The notes: generated by a model from the letters alone, not told the origin. DNA of 64,000 nt from Roseburia sp. 1XD42-34 (GCF_009917385.1 NZ_QWLJ01000003.1:79687-143686); one strand, 5' to 3'. Numbered from the stretch's first letter, positions 19,636 to 27,936 are shown. Translations and numbers: made by a program.

Positions 19636-21236
19636 ATTTGTCCCTTCCCCTCCTTCTCGATAAAAGTTTCCTTCGCTAAGAAGGCAAGCTGTTGAAGGAA
19701 ACGAATGAATTTCTCAGTATGAAAAGATAATGCTTCATATAGCTCATTGAATACGTTGAGCTGTTCTTCTACTTTTTCCTTTTCAACGCTATTCTTTAAT
19801 ATTTTACGAATCAACGCGCTCACCATTTCACGACTTGCTGTATATTGGATTGGCTCAATCATCGCTACTACATTCTGAATGAATGAATTCGAATGTTCCT
19901 GTTGTTGTATTGCAACCAATGTGTTTTCAAAGATGTTAAGATTCTCAGCTTTTTGACCAAACTTCATACGCAGTGGTGTAGAGAGGCCGCCTCTACGCAT
20001 TATTTCCATAGAAAATGCTGCCTTATCACGATCAATTTGCTTTGCATGTGATTCTAACCTTTCAACTTGTTGTAATAAAGGCTTCAATGGTGCGGTATAG
20101 TGTGCGATGATGATACCTGCCGATAATGTCCCTTTATAATCCAATCCTTCAATGTCTGCAAATCTATTCACAAGTTCTTTTAATGTAGGAAATAACGTCT
20201 GTAAAGGTAAAAAAGCTAAAATATCTTCTCCACCTGCAAAAATACAAAGCCCCTTATTTTTTTCAATTAACTGCTTCGCATCGATGGCAAAACGACTTAT
20301 TTCATCACTTAATGATTGGGCTATTTCTGAGCGATCTACTGCTTTATATTTTTGTCCAACACCATCGCCATCAAGCTTCACAATCGCATAATAAGGGCTA
20401 CCTATATATTCACCGTAAGATTTATACAACTCTGTCGCTCGTTTAATCGTTTTCGTGCTATAATCCGGATGATTTGTAATATCCTCACCATTTTTCAAAT
20501 CAAATAACGCTTCAGAACCCTCGTCCTTTACATCTGTTAAATCAACTTCAGGTGGAAAATAACTTCGTAATAGCATATAAGCAACGGAAGATACATCTAA
20601 GTTGTAATGATCTTGTTCGGCAAAATATGTATCCAAAAACCGCTTGACATAAGCAATCGCTGATAAATTTTCCCCTTTTTTTAGTTTAGCTTGTTGTAAC
20701 TCTTCTTTAGGAGCTTTTTTACTAGTAAATAACGCATTGTATTGTTCATATAAATCACATTTACGGCCAGCTGATTCAAAACTTTGCACAAACATTCGTG
20801 TATTTTTCACGCTGTGCATATGTTTCATTAATGCTTGATAGCTTGTTTTAAAATCGCTTTCAATTGGCTCATACACCCAATTGATTTCTAAAAAGCCTGT
20901 TAATTGGTCTTCTACCTCTTCTGTAAATGTATTTTCTCGTTCTATTACTTTTTTGCAAATTTTCATGAAGCATTCATGTACTGTTTGTTCTGTGCTATTT
21001 ACAAGCTTTGATTGATCACAATCAGATCCTACTTTCGCTACAATCCGATTGGGCGAGCTAGCCTGATTCGGTGAAGGAATGATGATTTCCGCACCTAAAT
21101 CCTTTAAATGCTTAGCGGCAACCCGTGCTAAATGCGATAATAAAAAACTACCAGCATACAAATCTTTCAATTTTCGTGAAGGTTCAATAAAGTGCTTGAC
21201 TGGTCCGATGGTAAATAATAATAACGACTCCCTCAT
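19632..21236 (-). CDS. cmr2: Type III-B Cas10 subunit Cmr2, short form without HD domain
   Basis: The large subunit of the Cmr complex. Its palm domain makes cyclic oligoadenylate second messengers when target RNA is bound. It starts RESLLLFTIGPVKHFIEPSR and KLKDLYAGSFLLSHLAR, the usual start of the first palm domain. The second palm has KLDGDGVG (288-294) and the catalytic loop IFAGGEDILAF with GGED at 335-338, where GGDD is usual. Both acidic positions are kept, so activity is plausible. No N-terminal HD nuclease domain is present and 534 residues is far shorter than the roughly 870 of P. furiosus Cmr2. A former zinc motif appears as KCDLY (159-163) with one Cys lost. It overlaps cmr1 and cmr3 by 4 bases each. 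Confidence 0.93.
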   Translation of the reverse strand: MRESLLLFTIGPVKHFIEPSRKLKDLYAGSFLLSHLARVAAKHLKDLGAEIIIPSPNQASSPNRIVAKVGSDCDQSKLVNSTEQTVHECFMKICKKVIERENTFTEEVEDQLTGFLEINWVYEPIESDFKTSYQALMKHMHSVKNTRMFVQSFESAGRKCDLYEQYNALFTSKKAPKEELQQAKLKKGENLSAIAYVKRFLDTYFAEQDHYNLDVSSVAYMLLRSYFPPEVDLTDVKDEGSEALFDLKNGEDITNHPDYSTKTIKRATELYKSYGEYIGSPYYAIVKLDGDGVGQKYKAVDRSEIAQSLSDEISRFAIDAKQLIEKNKGLCIFAGGEDILAFLPLQTLFPTLKELVNRFADIEGLDYKGTLSAGIIIAHYTAPLKPLLQQVERLESHAKQIDRDKAAFSMEIMRRGGLSTPLRMKFGQKAENLNIFENTLVAIQQQEHSNSFIQNVVAMIEPIQYTASREMVSALIRKILKNSVEKEKVEEQLNVFNELYEALSFHTEKFIRFLQQLAFLAKETFIEKEGKGQI

Positions 21237-22147
21237 GCCTTCACACCCTTTATATATTTCATAAAATCAATTCGATTATCATCTTCTTTTTTCTTCAGCA
21301 AATATTCCTTTTTATAAACTGGCCTCACAAACACATACAAGGGATAAATATGACCATCTGCTGTTTTAGTGAGACTTACCAATAAACTTGAAGCAAATCG
21401 TTTCTTACCTTCAACCATTCCAGTAGCCAAAGGATGAGAAAACCCTTGTTTCTTTTTTCTACTTTGATGTGATGCTTCATCAATCATTGTTAAAAAATCT
21501 TTCGCGTCTCCCTTAAGAGCTTCACCGATTTCAATTTTTTCAATAACGGGCCGCTTGATTTTTTCCATATTAGCAAAAGTATGCTGGATAATTGTTCCTT
21601 TACGTTCAAACCCATTAGGCGTTAGGCTGTCTAACTGCTGCATAATAAATTGCAGCAACTGCTCTTTATCTGCAAATAAGTCACTTTCTAAACTAATAGC
21701 CCCACGCGCTCTACGGCTACGTTGGCCTATTCCACCTAGTGTTAGAGCTAATTTGAGAAGATTGACGTAATGTTGAAAATCTTCCTCAGATAATGTTTTT
21801 TTGCCACGTAAAATAATTTGAAAAGTAGTATTTGTACTAAAACAACGTTTCTTAGGGTTTTTTACTAAATCGTTTCGCTTGTTTTTATGCAACATTTTCT
21901 GTTCTTTATCGTTTTTAGCTTTTATATTTTTAACTTGTAAGGAAATGGGAGAAGCTTTTTTTGTATCCCCAAATCGTTCACTTTCTTTTATGTGTAGCTC
22001 TTTCCCACATATTATAAATGAAGCAATTCGAAAGGTATGACGCATTAATGCCTTGATTTCTGTTGCACGAATTTCAGGCTTATCTGGAATAGTACCATAA
22101 CTAAATAGAGGACTTAATAGTGCAGCTTCAAAACACGTTTTATGCAT
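21233..22147 (-). CDS. cmr1: Type III-B CRISPR subunit Cmr1
   Basis: Cmr1 is a Cas7-like RAMP subunit at the head of the complex, near the 3' end of the crRNA. The N-terminal block has LLSPLFSYG and PEIRATEIKALMRHTFR (residues 25-41), matching the family's SIRG-LR-WWR position. The Gly/Arg-rich loop GGIGQRSRRARGAISLE is at about 138-154. The 304 residues are short compared with archaeal Cmr1. The start lies 3 bases after the stop of the DUF6602-like gene, so the two are co-transcribed. Confidence 0.92.
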   Translation of the reverse strand: MHKTCFEAALLSPLFSYGTIPDKPEIRATEIKALMRHTFRIASFIICGKELHIKESERFGDTKKASPISLQVKNIKAKNDKEQKMLHKNKRNDLVKNPKKRCFSTNTTFQIILRGKKTLSEEDFQHYVNLLKLALTLGGIGQRSRRARGAISLESDLFADKEQLLQFIMQQLDSLTPNGFERKGTIIQHTFANMEKIKRPVIEKIEIGEALKGDAKDFLTMIDEASHQSRKKKQGFSHPLATGMVEGKKRFASSLLVSLTKTADGHIYPLYVFVRPVYKKEYLLKKKEDDNRIDFMKYIKGVKA

Positions 22148-22150
22148 GGA

Positions 22151-23008
22151 TTACTCATCACCTTCCCTATTAAACATTTCTACATACGCTTTATGGGGAA
22201 ATAGCATTGGGTTATTTAATAACATCAACGCTTGGTTTAACATAAAATTCAATGATAACAATGAGACCTCTTCTTGTTTGTTTGTGACACGATATTCTTC
22301 TATAGAATTGTTATGTTTCAGCTGGATCGTATCTTTATCTGCTTTTAGTGATTTTAAGTTTTCATCACAGTCTGGGTTTTTATATTCATGAAAATTTAGA
22401 GATAAGTAAATATCGTTTAATTCTTTAAATTTTGGATTTACTTTGATTTCTAATGTATGCTCTTCCGTTGCACATATACTAAAATCAAATAGACTATGAT
22501 TTTTAGGTTGTGATTTGCCCAAATGACAATATATTAATATAGGTCGGGTTGATTTTTGTGTACCAACCGGAGTATCTGCAATATTCATTGCCATGCGTGC
22601 AATCCCATTTGGAGCCGTTTTTAATTTTTTAATGGAATTAACCCAGTCTTTTAAATCACAATGAGTTGGAGCTGAAACACTTTTACACTGGATGGCCACA
22701 GCTACTGCTTCTATTGGAATAAACTTCAACTGCCCTTTTCTAAAAATATACGGTGTATACATTTCGTCTATTATAGCTAAATCTACTTCTTTTGAAACTG
22801 TACCTTTTGTATCGATAATGAAGATTGACTGCTCAACTACAAACTTTTTAGGTACGATTCCTTCAAACAACTCCTGCCAAATCTGCTCCCGAAATGTTCC
22901 AATGGTAAGATCATGCTTGTGTTTAAAATATAATTGACTCGCAATAGATGTTTCTTCATGCTGATAATTATGAATTAAATGTTGTACGACATCATTTGTA
23001 TTACTCAA
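22151..23008 (-). CDS. DUF6602-like putative PD-(D/E)XK nuclease, first gene of the cmr operon
   Basis: A 285-residue protein whose first 130 residues follow the DUF6602 pattern: GTFREQIWQELFEGIVPKKF (37-56), a strand, EVDLAIIDEMYTP (74-86) and IPIEAVAVAIQCKSV (97-111). Glu41, Asp76 and Gln107-x-Lys109 would be the PD-(D/E)XK nuclease core, with Gln replacing the usual Glu. The C-terminal half has no motif I recognise. The family is often found near defence genes, but its function is not established. Position 3 bases upstream of cmr1 under a shared promoter suggests a partner or ancillary effector of the Cmr complex; that is inference. Confidence 0.65.
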   Translation of the reverse strand: MSNTNDVVQHLIHNYQHEETSIASQLYFKHKHDLTIGTFREQIWQELFEGIVPKKFVVEQSIFIIDTKGTVSKEVDLAIIDEMYTPYIFRKGQLKFIPIEAVAVAIQCKSVSAPTHCDLKDWVNSIKKLKTAPNGIARMAMNIADTPVGTQKSTRPILIYCHLGKSQPKNHSLFDFSICATEEHTLEIKVNPKFKELNDIYLSLNFHEYKNPDCDENLKSLKADKDTIQLKHNNSIEEYRVTNKQEEVSLLSLNFMLNQALMLLNNPMLFPHKAYVEMFNREGDE

Positions 23009-23042
23009 TTATAAATCCACCCCTATTATGAAATATAGTCTT

Positions 23043-23048
23043 AATATA
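23043..23048 (-). promoter_or_regulatory. Possible -10 box of the cmr operon
   Basis: TATATT on the minus strand, about 35 bases upstream of the DUF6602-like gene, in an AT-rich 118-base gap after swrB. No convincing -35 hexamer sits 16-18 bases upstream. Readthrough from the fla/che operon is an alternative, since I see no terminator after swrB. Confidence 0.35.
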
Positions 23049-23126
23049 CCATATCGTATTAAAGTAAAACCTATTTTTCCGTTAATAGCCTGCTATGTTT
23101 TGTTATATATCCCAACGTAATAACAC

Positions 23127-23564
23127 TTAATCATCAGAAGACATGTGATAAAGCTTTACTGTTAGTTCTGCTTCTGTTTTTCCGCAATTTAATTGCTGGG
23201 CGATCTCTGAAGGCGTGAACCCTTTACTATACAATTGCAAAATTTTCCCTTGCAGAGAAGTTTTCATTTCATCCTGTGGCTTCGTTTCGTTATGAATACT
23301 TTCTATTTCCGGCGAGGATATATGTTCTTGCTTTTCTACCTCTCTCTTTTCCTCTTGCGGCGGATTATTTTTTTGCTGCGCTAATTGCTGCTGTAAGTGC
23401 ACGTTTTCCTGTTTAATTTCATTAATATATTCCGTAAATAAAGCATTCATTTCTGAAGTATCGTACCGCTCGCTATCTTTTAATCGTTTAAACAATTGAA
23501 AAATAGCTGTAAGGGTGACAATATGTAATAAAAAACTAATGATTAATAATAGAGATGTCACCAT
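23127..23564 (-). CDS. swrB: SwrB-like swarming motility protein
   Basis: A 145-residue single-pass membrane protein. A hydrophobic N-terminus (SLLLIISFLLHIVTLTAIF) is followed by a Gln/Glu-rich linker with coiled-coil character. The C-terminal helix-turn-helix-like segment is GKILQLYSKGFTPSEIAQQL and then NCGKTEAELTVKLYHM. This architecture and the place at the 3' end of fla/che match B. subtilis SwrB (YlxL), which promotes assembly of the flagellar export apparatus and full sigma-D activity. B. subtilis SwrB is somewhat longer, at about 167 residues. It starts 15 bases after the small gene upstream. Confidence 0.78.
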   Translation of the reverse strand: MVTSLLLIISFLLHIVTLTAIFQLFKRLKDSERYDTSEMNALFTEYINEIKQENVHLQQQLAQQKNNPPQEEKREVEKQEHISSPEIESIHNETKPQDEMKTSLQGKILQLYSKGFTPSEIAQQLNCGKTEAELTVKLYHMSSDD

Positions 23565-23579
23565 CTGTTCACCGCTCTC

Positions 23580-23870
23580 CTATCCATTTAAATCAATTTC
23601 TTTTCCTAAATAAGGATGTTTATCCGTGTGGTATTGACTTTTCTTTTCCTTTGCAAGTGACTGGCTTGTTTTTGCTTGGTGCTCAAGATTTAACAAATGA
23701 GGCTGATGGACATGATTTACCTGTTTTCTTTTTCTCAGTTCCTCCAATAATTGATGCTGTGTAAGAGAGGCTTGATATTGTTGACTTTGATTGAGAAGCT
23801 GTTGTTGTACTTTACCTGCATCTTGAGAGCGTGGAATAGCCACTTGCAATTCCATTGATTTCCATCCCAT
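23580..23870 (-). CDS. Small Gln-rich protein of unknown function in fla/che operon
   Basis: A 96-residue protein I do not recognise. It is rich in Gln, Lys and His, with no membrane segment, and a probable amphipathic helix at about residues 15-55 (KVQQQLLNQSQQYQASLTQH). ATG at 23870 has AGGGAG 9 bases upstream; an internal ATG at 23855 has a poorer site. Its position between fapA and swrB in a tightly packed operon supports it being real and co-expressed with the flagellar genes. Nothing in the sequence gives a function. Confidence 0.6.
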   Translation of the reverse strand: MGWKSMELQVAIPRSQDAGKVQQQLLNQSQQYQASLTQHQLLEELRKRKQVNHVHQPHLLNLEHQAKTSQSLAKEKKSQYHTDKHPYLGKEIDLNG

Positions 23871-23885
23871 ATTATTTCACTCCCT

Positions 23886-24002
23886 TTAAAATACCGGAAA
23901 AGTGAAGCTCCATTCGTGAGGTGATCGCTGCTGTAGCCCGCCTTTTCCTCGTTGCTTATTAATTAACATTTCGATATCGGTTTCTTTTTTTAAAATCCAC
24001 AT
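23886..24002 (-). CDS. Possible 38-residue ORF between fapA and the small Gln-rich gene
   Basis: An ATG frame fills the otherwise empty 150 bases. The product begins MWILKKETDIEMLINKQR and ends EWSFTFPVF. It fits exactly between its neighbours (17 bases after fapA, 15 before the next gene). There is no clear ribosome-binding site, only TAAAGT, and I know no homologue. Confidence 0.3.
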   Translation of the reverse strand: MWILKKETDIEMLINKQRGKGGLQQRSPHEWSFTFPVF

Positions 24003-24019
24003 ACTTTAAACGGAAGTGC

Positions 24020-25396
24020 TTAATCATCAGGTAATGGATGTGTGACAATTTCGTTATCAACCAGCTGTACTTTTACCCGTTGATAATCTGCTTTACTAAC
24101 ACGATAATATTTTCCAAACGCTACAACCACATTCGTATATAAATAATTACGGACAAGTAATGCAGCATTCTCTTCACTCCCCAGTTTGGAAGTAAGCTGA
24201 CGTATAGCTTGCTCTACCTTTTCCAAACGCTCTTGGGTCTTATTCCAAGAATGTTTATAACGAAGTAACGTAATTTTAAGCTTAGGATCATTCTCCACCT
24301 GTTGCCCCTGTAGTTTTTTCTCTAATATAGATAATTTGGAAAGAGTAGCTTCCAATTCTTTCTTTTCATCGAGCAATATCTTCTCTTGTTTCTCTGTGCG
24401 ATGATCTACGCCAAACATAATTTCTGTTTTAACCCCTACACGATTGCCGACATCTTTTGCTTCTACTTTATTACCGACCGATATTGTACCTCCAACAATG
24501 CTGCCCCTTTGGCAAAAAACGTGTCCAGCCACTGTGCATTGGCTGTGAAAAATAGAATTTTCTACAAATAAATCCTTACCCGCCACAATATTTCCCTGGT
24601 TAATGTAACCGATATGAATGGATTCAGCAGCATGAATACTCCCCGTACCTTGTCCTGCCAAACCTTCTGAGATATAGACAGAACCACCGGCGGTAACCGA
24701 TGCTGCTTCAACCATACCAAATATTTTGACATCTCCTTTTGCTTTAACGGTGTACCCAGCAGGGACATCGCCATGAATGATAATAGTCCCTATGAAGTCT
24801 AAATTCCCTGTCTTCATGGATAATGTTTGCCGTACTTCAAATACAGGCAAAACCTGAATGAACTTTCCTTGCTTGCTTAACTGCCCTTCCGAAGTGGCAT
24901 AAAATCCTTGGTCTGCTTCGCGAAATACAACATTCTTCCCTTCTTTTACAGCAGCTGGTTTACCAGAAATAGATGGGACAACGGCGCCATTGACGTTCAT
25001 CCCTTCCTTTCCTTCTGTAGGTGGAATGAGTGTAGCAATTTTTTCCCCTTTTTTCACGGAAGGGATCCGCATAACATCACGAAAATCAACCACTTCATCT
25101 CGAACCATTACTGGATTGAATTCGAAATGATAGTGAACTTGGCCATCTTTACCGTGAACTGGTTGTTTTCCCTTGGCAATGGTTAACGGGTAGCTAACCT
25201 CCCAAGCCTGGTTGACTAACATAGAGATTGCTTCCTCGATGATGCCATATGTCACATCATTCTCTTTTAACAATTCCCTTATATCGGCTTCCGTTATTTT
25301 TTGTTCCTTAAGATCATCCACCTTCATCACATTTATTTGCGCCACCATTCGATCGTTGGAGACGTTAATGTTAAATAACTTTTTTAATTGTTCCAT
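24020..25396 (-). CDS. FapA/DUF342-family protein (flagellar assembly protein A)
   Basis: A 458-residue DUF342 protein. The first 150 residues form the N-terminal domain (FNPVMVRDEVVDFRDV, then PPTEGKEGMNVNGAVV). A right-handed beta-helix of short glycine-rich repeats follows at about 180-320 (FIGTIIIHGDVPAGYTVKAK, then VTAGGSVYISEGLAG, SIVGGTISVGNKVEA). A C-terminal coiled coil spans about 330-410. Family members have been linked to flagellar assembly and to membrane-associated polymers, but their action is unclear. B. subtilis lacks a gene at this point between sigD and swrB. The context supports a motility-linked role. Confidence 0.85.
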   Translation of the reverse strand: MEQLKKLFNINVSNDRMVAQINVMKVDDLKEQKITEADIRELLKENDVTYGIIEEAISMLVNQAWEVSYPLTIAKGKQPVHGKDGQVHYHFEFNPVMVRDEVVDFRDVMRIPSVKKGEKIATLIPPTEGKEGMNVNGAVVPSISGKPAAVKEGKNVVFREADQGFYATSEGQLSKQGKFIQVLPVFEVRQTLSMKTGNLDFIGTIIIHGDVPAGYTVKAKGDVKIFGMVEAASVTAGGSVYISEGLAGQGTGSIHAAESIHIGYINQGNIVAGKDLFVENSIFHSQCTVAGHVFCQRGSIVGGTISVGNKVEAKDVGNRVGVKTEIMFGVDHRTEKQEKILLDEKKELEATLSKLSILEKKLQGQQVENDPKLKITLLRYKHSWNKTQERLEKVEQAIRQLTSKLGSEENAALLVRNYLYTNVVVAFGKYYRVSKADYQRVKVQLVDNEIVTHPLPDD

Positions 25397-25446
25397 TTGT
25401 TGCCCTCCTTATTGTAAACAAATAAAGCAAGACTTACTGAAACAAG

Positions 25447-26226
25447 TTAGGATATAGCTTGAATTTTTTTCAATATCTTATGAAGCTTGGCAATCGATTT
25501 TTTATGAATTTGTGATATCCGTGATGTGGTTAATCCAAGTACTTCTCCTATCTCTGTTAATGTTAATTCCTCATGATAAAACAAGCTAATTACTAGTTGC
25601 TCGTTTTCATTTAGATGTTTAATACCCTCTTTTAATTCCTCTTTCAATTCACTTTCTAAAACTTGAGTTTCCGGTGCAATCGATTTTGTATCAGGAATGG
25701 AATAACCAATTCCTTCTTTTAGCTTTAGTTTCGGATCACTCGGTTGTTCTTCAATGGAAAGGACATTAGCAAATAAAGAATCACACATCGCTGCTTCCAC
25801 CTCTTTGACGGTCATACCTGCATGCTCGGAAATTTCAGTAGTGCTTGGTACCCTTTGATATTGCTGTTCCAATTGATTTGATATTTGCTCGATCTTTTTT
25901 GTTTTTTCCCGTAACGATCGAGGGAGCCAATCTTCTTTTCGTAAGCCATCAATAATCGCACCTTTAATACGAAAGGAAGCATACGTATCAAACTTCAATT
26001 CCCGACTGCGGTCAAATTTTTTTAATGCATCATAAAGTCCCATTAATCCAAAACTTTTTACGTCTTCTTTCATTACACTATTTGGCAAGTGGCTTGCGAT
26101 TCTCTCCACATGAAAGCTAACTAAATACATATAATTCTCTATTAGTTCGTTTGCTGCTTCCATATCATAGGTATCAAACCAATTATCCCAAAGCTTCTGT
26201 TCATGTGGAGATGGATTCACCTTCAT
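25447..26226 (-). CDS. sigD: RNA polymerase sigma factor SigD (FliA type)
   Basis: The motility sigma factor that directs RNA polymerase to late flagellar, chemotaxis and autolysin genes. Region 2 contains LVSFHVERIASHLP and GLMGLYDALKKFD followed by FDTYASFRIKGAIIDGLRKE. Region 3 is DWLPRSLREKTKKIE. Region 4 has LTLTEIGEVLGLTTSRISQIHKK. A GTG at 26235 overlaps the AAGGAG ribosome-binding site, so ATG at 26226 is chosen, giving 259 residues. It is near the end of the fla/che operon, where distance from the promoter limits expression in B. subtilis. Confidence 0.96.
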   Translation of the reverse strand: MKVNPSPHEQKLWDNWFDTYDMEAANELIENYMYLVSFHVERIASHLPNSVMKEDVKSFGLMGLYDALKKFDRSRELKFDTYASFRIKGAIIDGLRKEDWLPRSLREKTKKIEQISNQLEQQYQRVPSTTEISEHAGMTVKEVEAAMCDSLFANVLSIEEQPSDPKLKLKEGIGYSIPDTKSIAPETQVLESELKEELKEGIKHLNENEQLVISLFYHEELTLTEIGEVLGLTTSRISQIHKKSIAKLHKILKKIQAIS

Positions 26227-26315
26227 CTTTATCACTCCTTCTTACCATAGCTTAATCCATATCAACGGCAGCCCTAATTTAGAAATATACTTCCAGACTA
26301 TTAAAGCGGAAAGTG

Positions 26316-26825
26316 TTAAATAAATGCTTCCCCTTTATTTACAGTTCGGATTTTTAACTGACTTGTTTGTATATCAAATTCTATTGTTCGTCCAGCATGA
26401 CCACCAACATCAGATGCAAGGACAGGGATGGATAACTGCTTCAGCTTCTTTAAAACAGCCTCTACATTTCGAGGACCGATACGCATCAAATCCGTTCCAG
26501 AAGAAAATTGGAACATTTGGGCACCTCCAGCAACTTTTGCTTTTAAAAGATTTCTTCTCGCCCCAAGATCGACTAATTGATCTACCAAAATAGGGATAGC
26601 TGTATCTGCATATTTATAGCGATTAAAATTATCTTGTCTTGCTAGTTTTGAATCTGGCAATAACACATGCGCTAATCCTGCTACTTGTTTTCGTTCATCA
26701 TAAATGACGGCTCCAACGCAAGACCCCAAGCCAGAGGTGCGAATTTTATTGGGAGCTTTCGTTACATTCAAATCTGCAATTCCGACTTTAACGACAGTAG
26801 ATGAGGATACTAGTTTAGACATCAT
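26316..26825 (-). CDS. cheD: Chemoreceptor glutamine deamidase CheD
   Basis: Deamidates receptor glutamines and is the partner of CheC in the adaptation system of Bacillus-type chemotaxis. The 169 residues contain the SGLGSCVGAVIYD catalytic segment with Cys36, then GLAHVLLPDS with His53, and later KVAGGAQMF and GGHAGRTIEFD. Its start overlaps the cheC end by 11 bases. An 80-base gap without other features separates it from sigD. Confidence 0.97.
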   Translation of the reverse strand: MMSKLVSSSTVVKVGIADLNVTKAPNKIRTSGLGSCVGAVIYDERKQVAGLAHVLLPDSKLARQDNFNRYKYADTAIPILVDQLVDLGARRNLLKAKVAGGAQMFQFSSGTDLMRIGPRNVEAVLKKLKQLSIPVLASDVGGHAGRTIEFDIQTSQLKIRTVNKGEAFI

Positions 26826-27441
26826 ATGTGACTCCTAGAGCTGCAAACAGTTTTGAAAATGAGTCGGGATCTGGAATAAATAAAAAATTACCTTTAATTT
26901 GATTGGCTTGGTAAGCTGTATTCATCTTTGCATCGATAATAAGAGCGTAGTCAGCCACTTGAGAAATTTCCAATAATCCTACAGTTAAAATTGCCCCTGC
27001 CATATCGATGCTTAAATAAGGCACAGAAGGCTGCATCGTGATATTTGTAAAGTCAGCTAAAGCAGATAAATAAGCTCCTGTTACAATATTTCCTGCTTCT
27101 TGCAGAACGGAAGCTGCTAGCTCATCATCGCCATGGACACTTAATGCAGCATTATTCGTTATCTCCTTAATCAGCGCATCTGCCTCTTCTAAAGATAATA
27201 TAAAATATACCGTGCCAGGGGCGTCCCCTTTAATGCGAAATAGCAAGGCAACAACTACTGCCTCCGGACCACCAATAAGCTCCATCATTTCGTCATAGCT
27301 AACAATATTTACTGCTGGTACATCCATCTCTATTTTTCGATTTACTAATTTGGACATGGAAGTAGCAGCATTTCCTGCACCGATATTACCTATCTCTCGT
27401 AGCACATCTTTTTGCATTTGTGTTAACTTTGTAAGATCCAT
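26815..27441 (-). CDS. cheC: CheY-P phosphatase CheC
   Basis: Dephosphorylates CheY-P and binds CheD, linking receptor modification to the CheY-P level. It has two copies of the CheC/FliY active-site helix: LREIGNIGAGNAATSMSKL (about 15-33) and LQEAGNIVTGAYLSALADF (about 113-131), with the key Glu-x-x-Asn in each. The 208 residues match B. subtilis CheC. It starts 6 bases after the cheW stop. Confidence 0.97.
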   Translation of the reverse strand: MDLTKLTQMQKDVLREIGNIGAGNAATSMSKLVNRKIEMDVPAVNIVSYDEMMELIGGPEAVVVALLFRIKGDAPGTVYFILSLEEADALIKEITNNAALSVHGDDELAASVLQEAGNIVTGAYLSALADFTNITMQPSVPYLSIDMAGAILTVGLLEISQVADYALIIDAKMNTAYQANQIKGNFLFIPDPDSFSKLFAALGVTYDV

Positions 27442-27447
27442 AACTGC

Positions 27448-27921
27448 TTACCCTTCCACTGACTTTAATTCTTCCATTTCTTCTTCAGTTAACACTTTTT
27501 GCATATTCAATAAAATCAGTAAGCGATCCTCAAGCTTCGCTACCCCTTCGATATATTTTGTATCGACAGTACCAATAACTTCAGGCGCTGGTTCAATTTT
27601 AGATTCTGGAATATCAATCACATCATTTGCTGCATCCACTACTAAACCAACTTCCATATTATCCACAAATACAATAATAATCCGACTGGAATCGTTATAA
27701 TCTGTCTCTTCCATACCAAAACGTAAGCGCAAATCGATAACCGGAGTTACAACGCCTCTTAGATTAATTACACCTTTAACGAAATCAGCTGTTTGTGGAA
27801 CTCTCGTTATTGGTATTAGTCTTTCGATAGAACCTACTTGCTGCACAGAAACAGCATATTCTTCCTCGCCAAGTTGAAATACAATCACTTTTCTATTCCC
27901 TGACATATTGTTTTCCATCAT
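27448..27921 (-). CDS. cheW: Chemotaxis coupling protein CheW
   Basis: Couples methyl-accepting receptors to the CheA kinase. The tandem SH3-like barrel fold is recognised from KVIVFQLGEEEYAVSVQQV, the conserved RVPQTADFVKGVINLRGVV with VIDLR after it, and DRLLILLNMQKVL. An upstream in-frame ATG at 27933 overlaps the GGAGGGG ribosome-binding site, so ATG at 27921 or the adjacent 27918 is the likely start. It follows cheA by fewer than 20 bases. Confidence 0.96.
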   Translation of the reverse strand: MMENNMSGNRKVIVFQLGEEEYAVSVQQVGSIERLIPITRVPQTADFVKGVINLRGVVTPVIDLRLRFGMEETDYNDSSRIIIVFVDNMEVGLVVDAANDVIDIPESKIEPAPEVIGTVDTKYIEGVAKLEDRLLILLNMQKVLTEEEMEELKSVEG

Positions 27922-27936
27922 ATACCCCTCCATTGG

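Noticed and set aside
19632..21236. An inactive palm domain in Cas10
   Set aside because: GGED differs from GGDD but keeps both acidic side chains at the metal-binding positions, and KLDGDG is intact, so I do not call it inactive.
15750..23126. A CRISPR array flanking the cmr operon
   Set aside because: I looked for regularly spaced direct repeats of 28-37 bases on both sides and found none. The only tandem repeat is the 9-base coding repeat inside cmr6.
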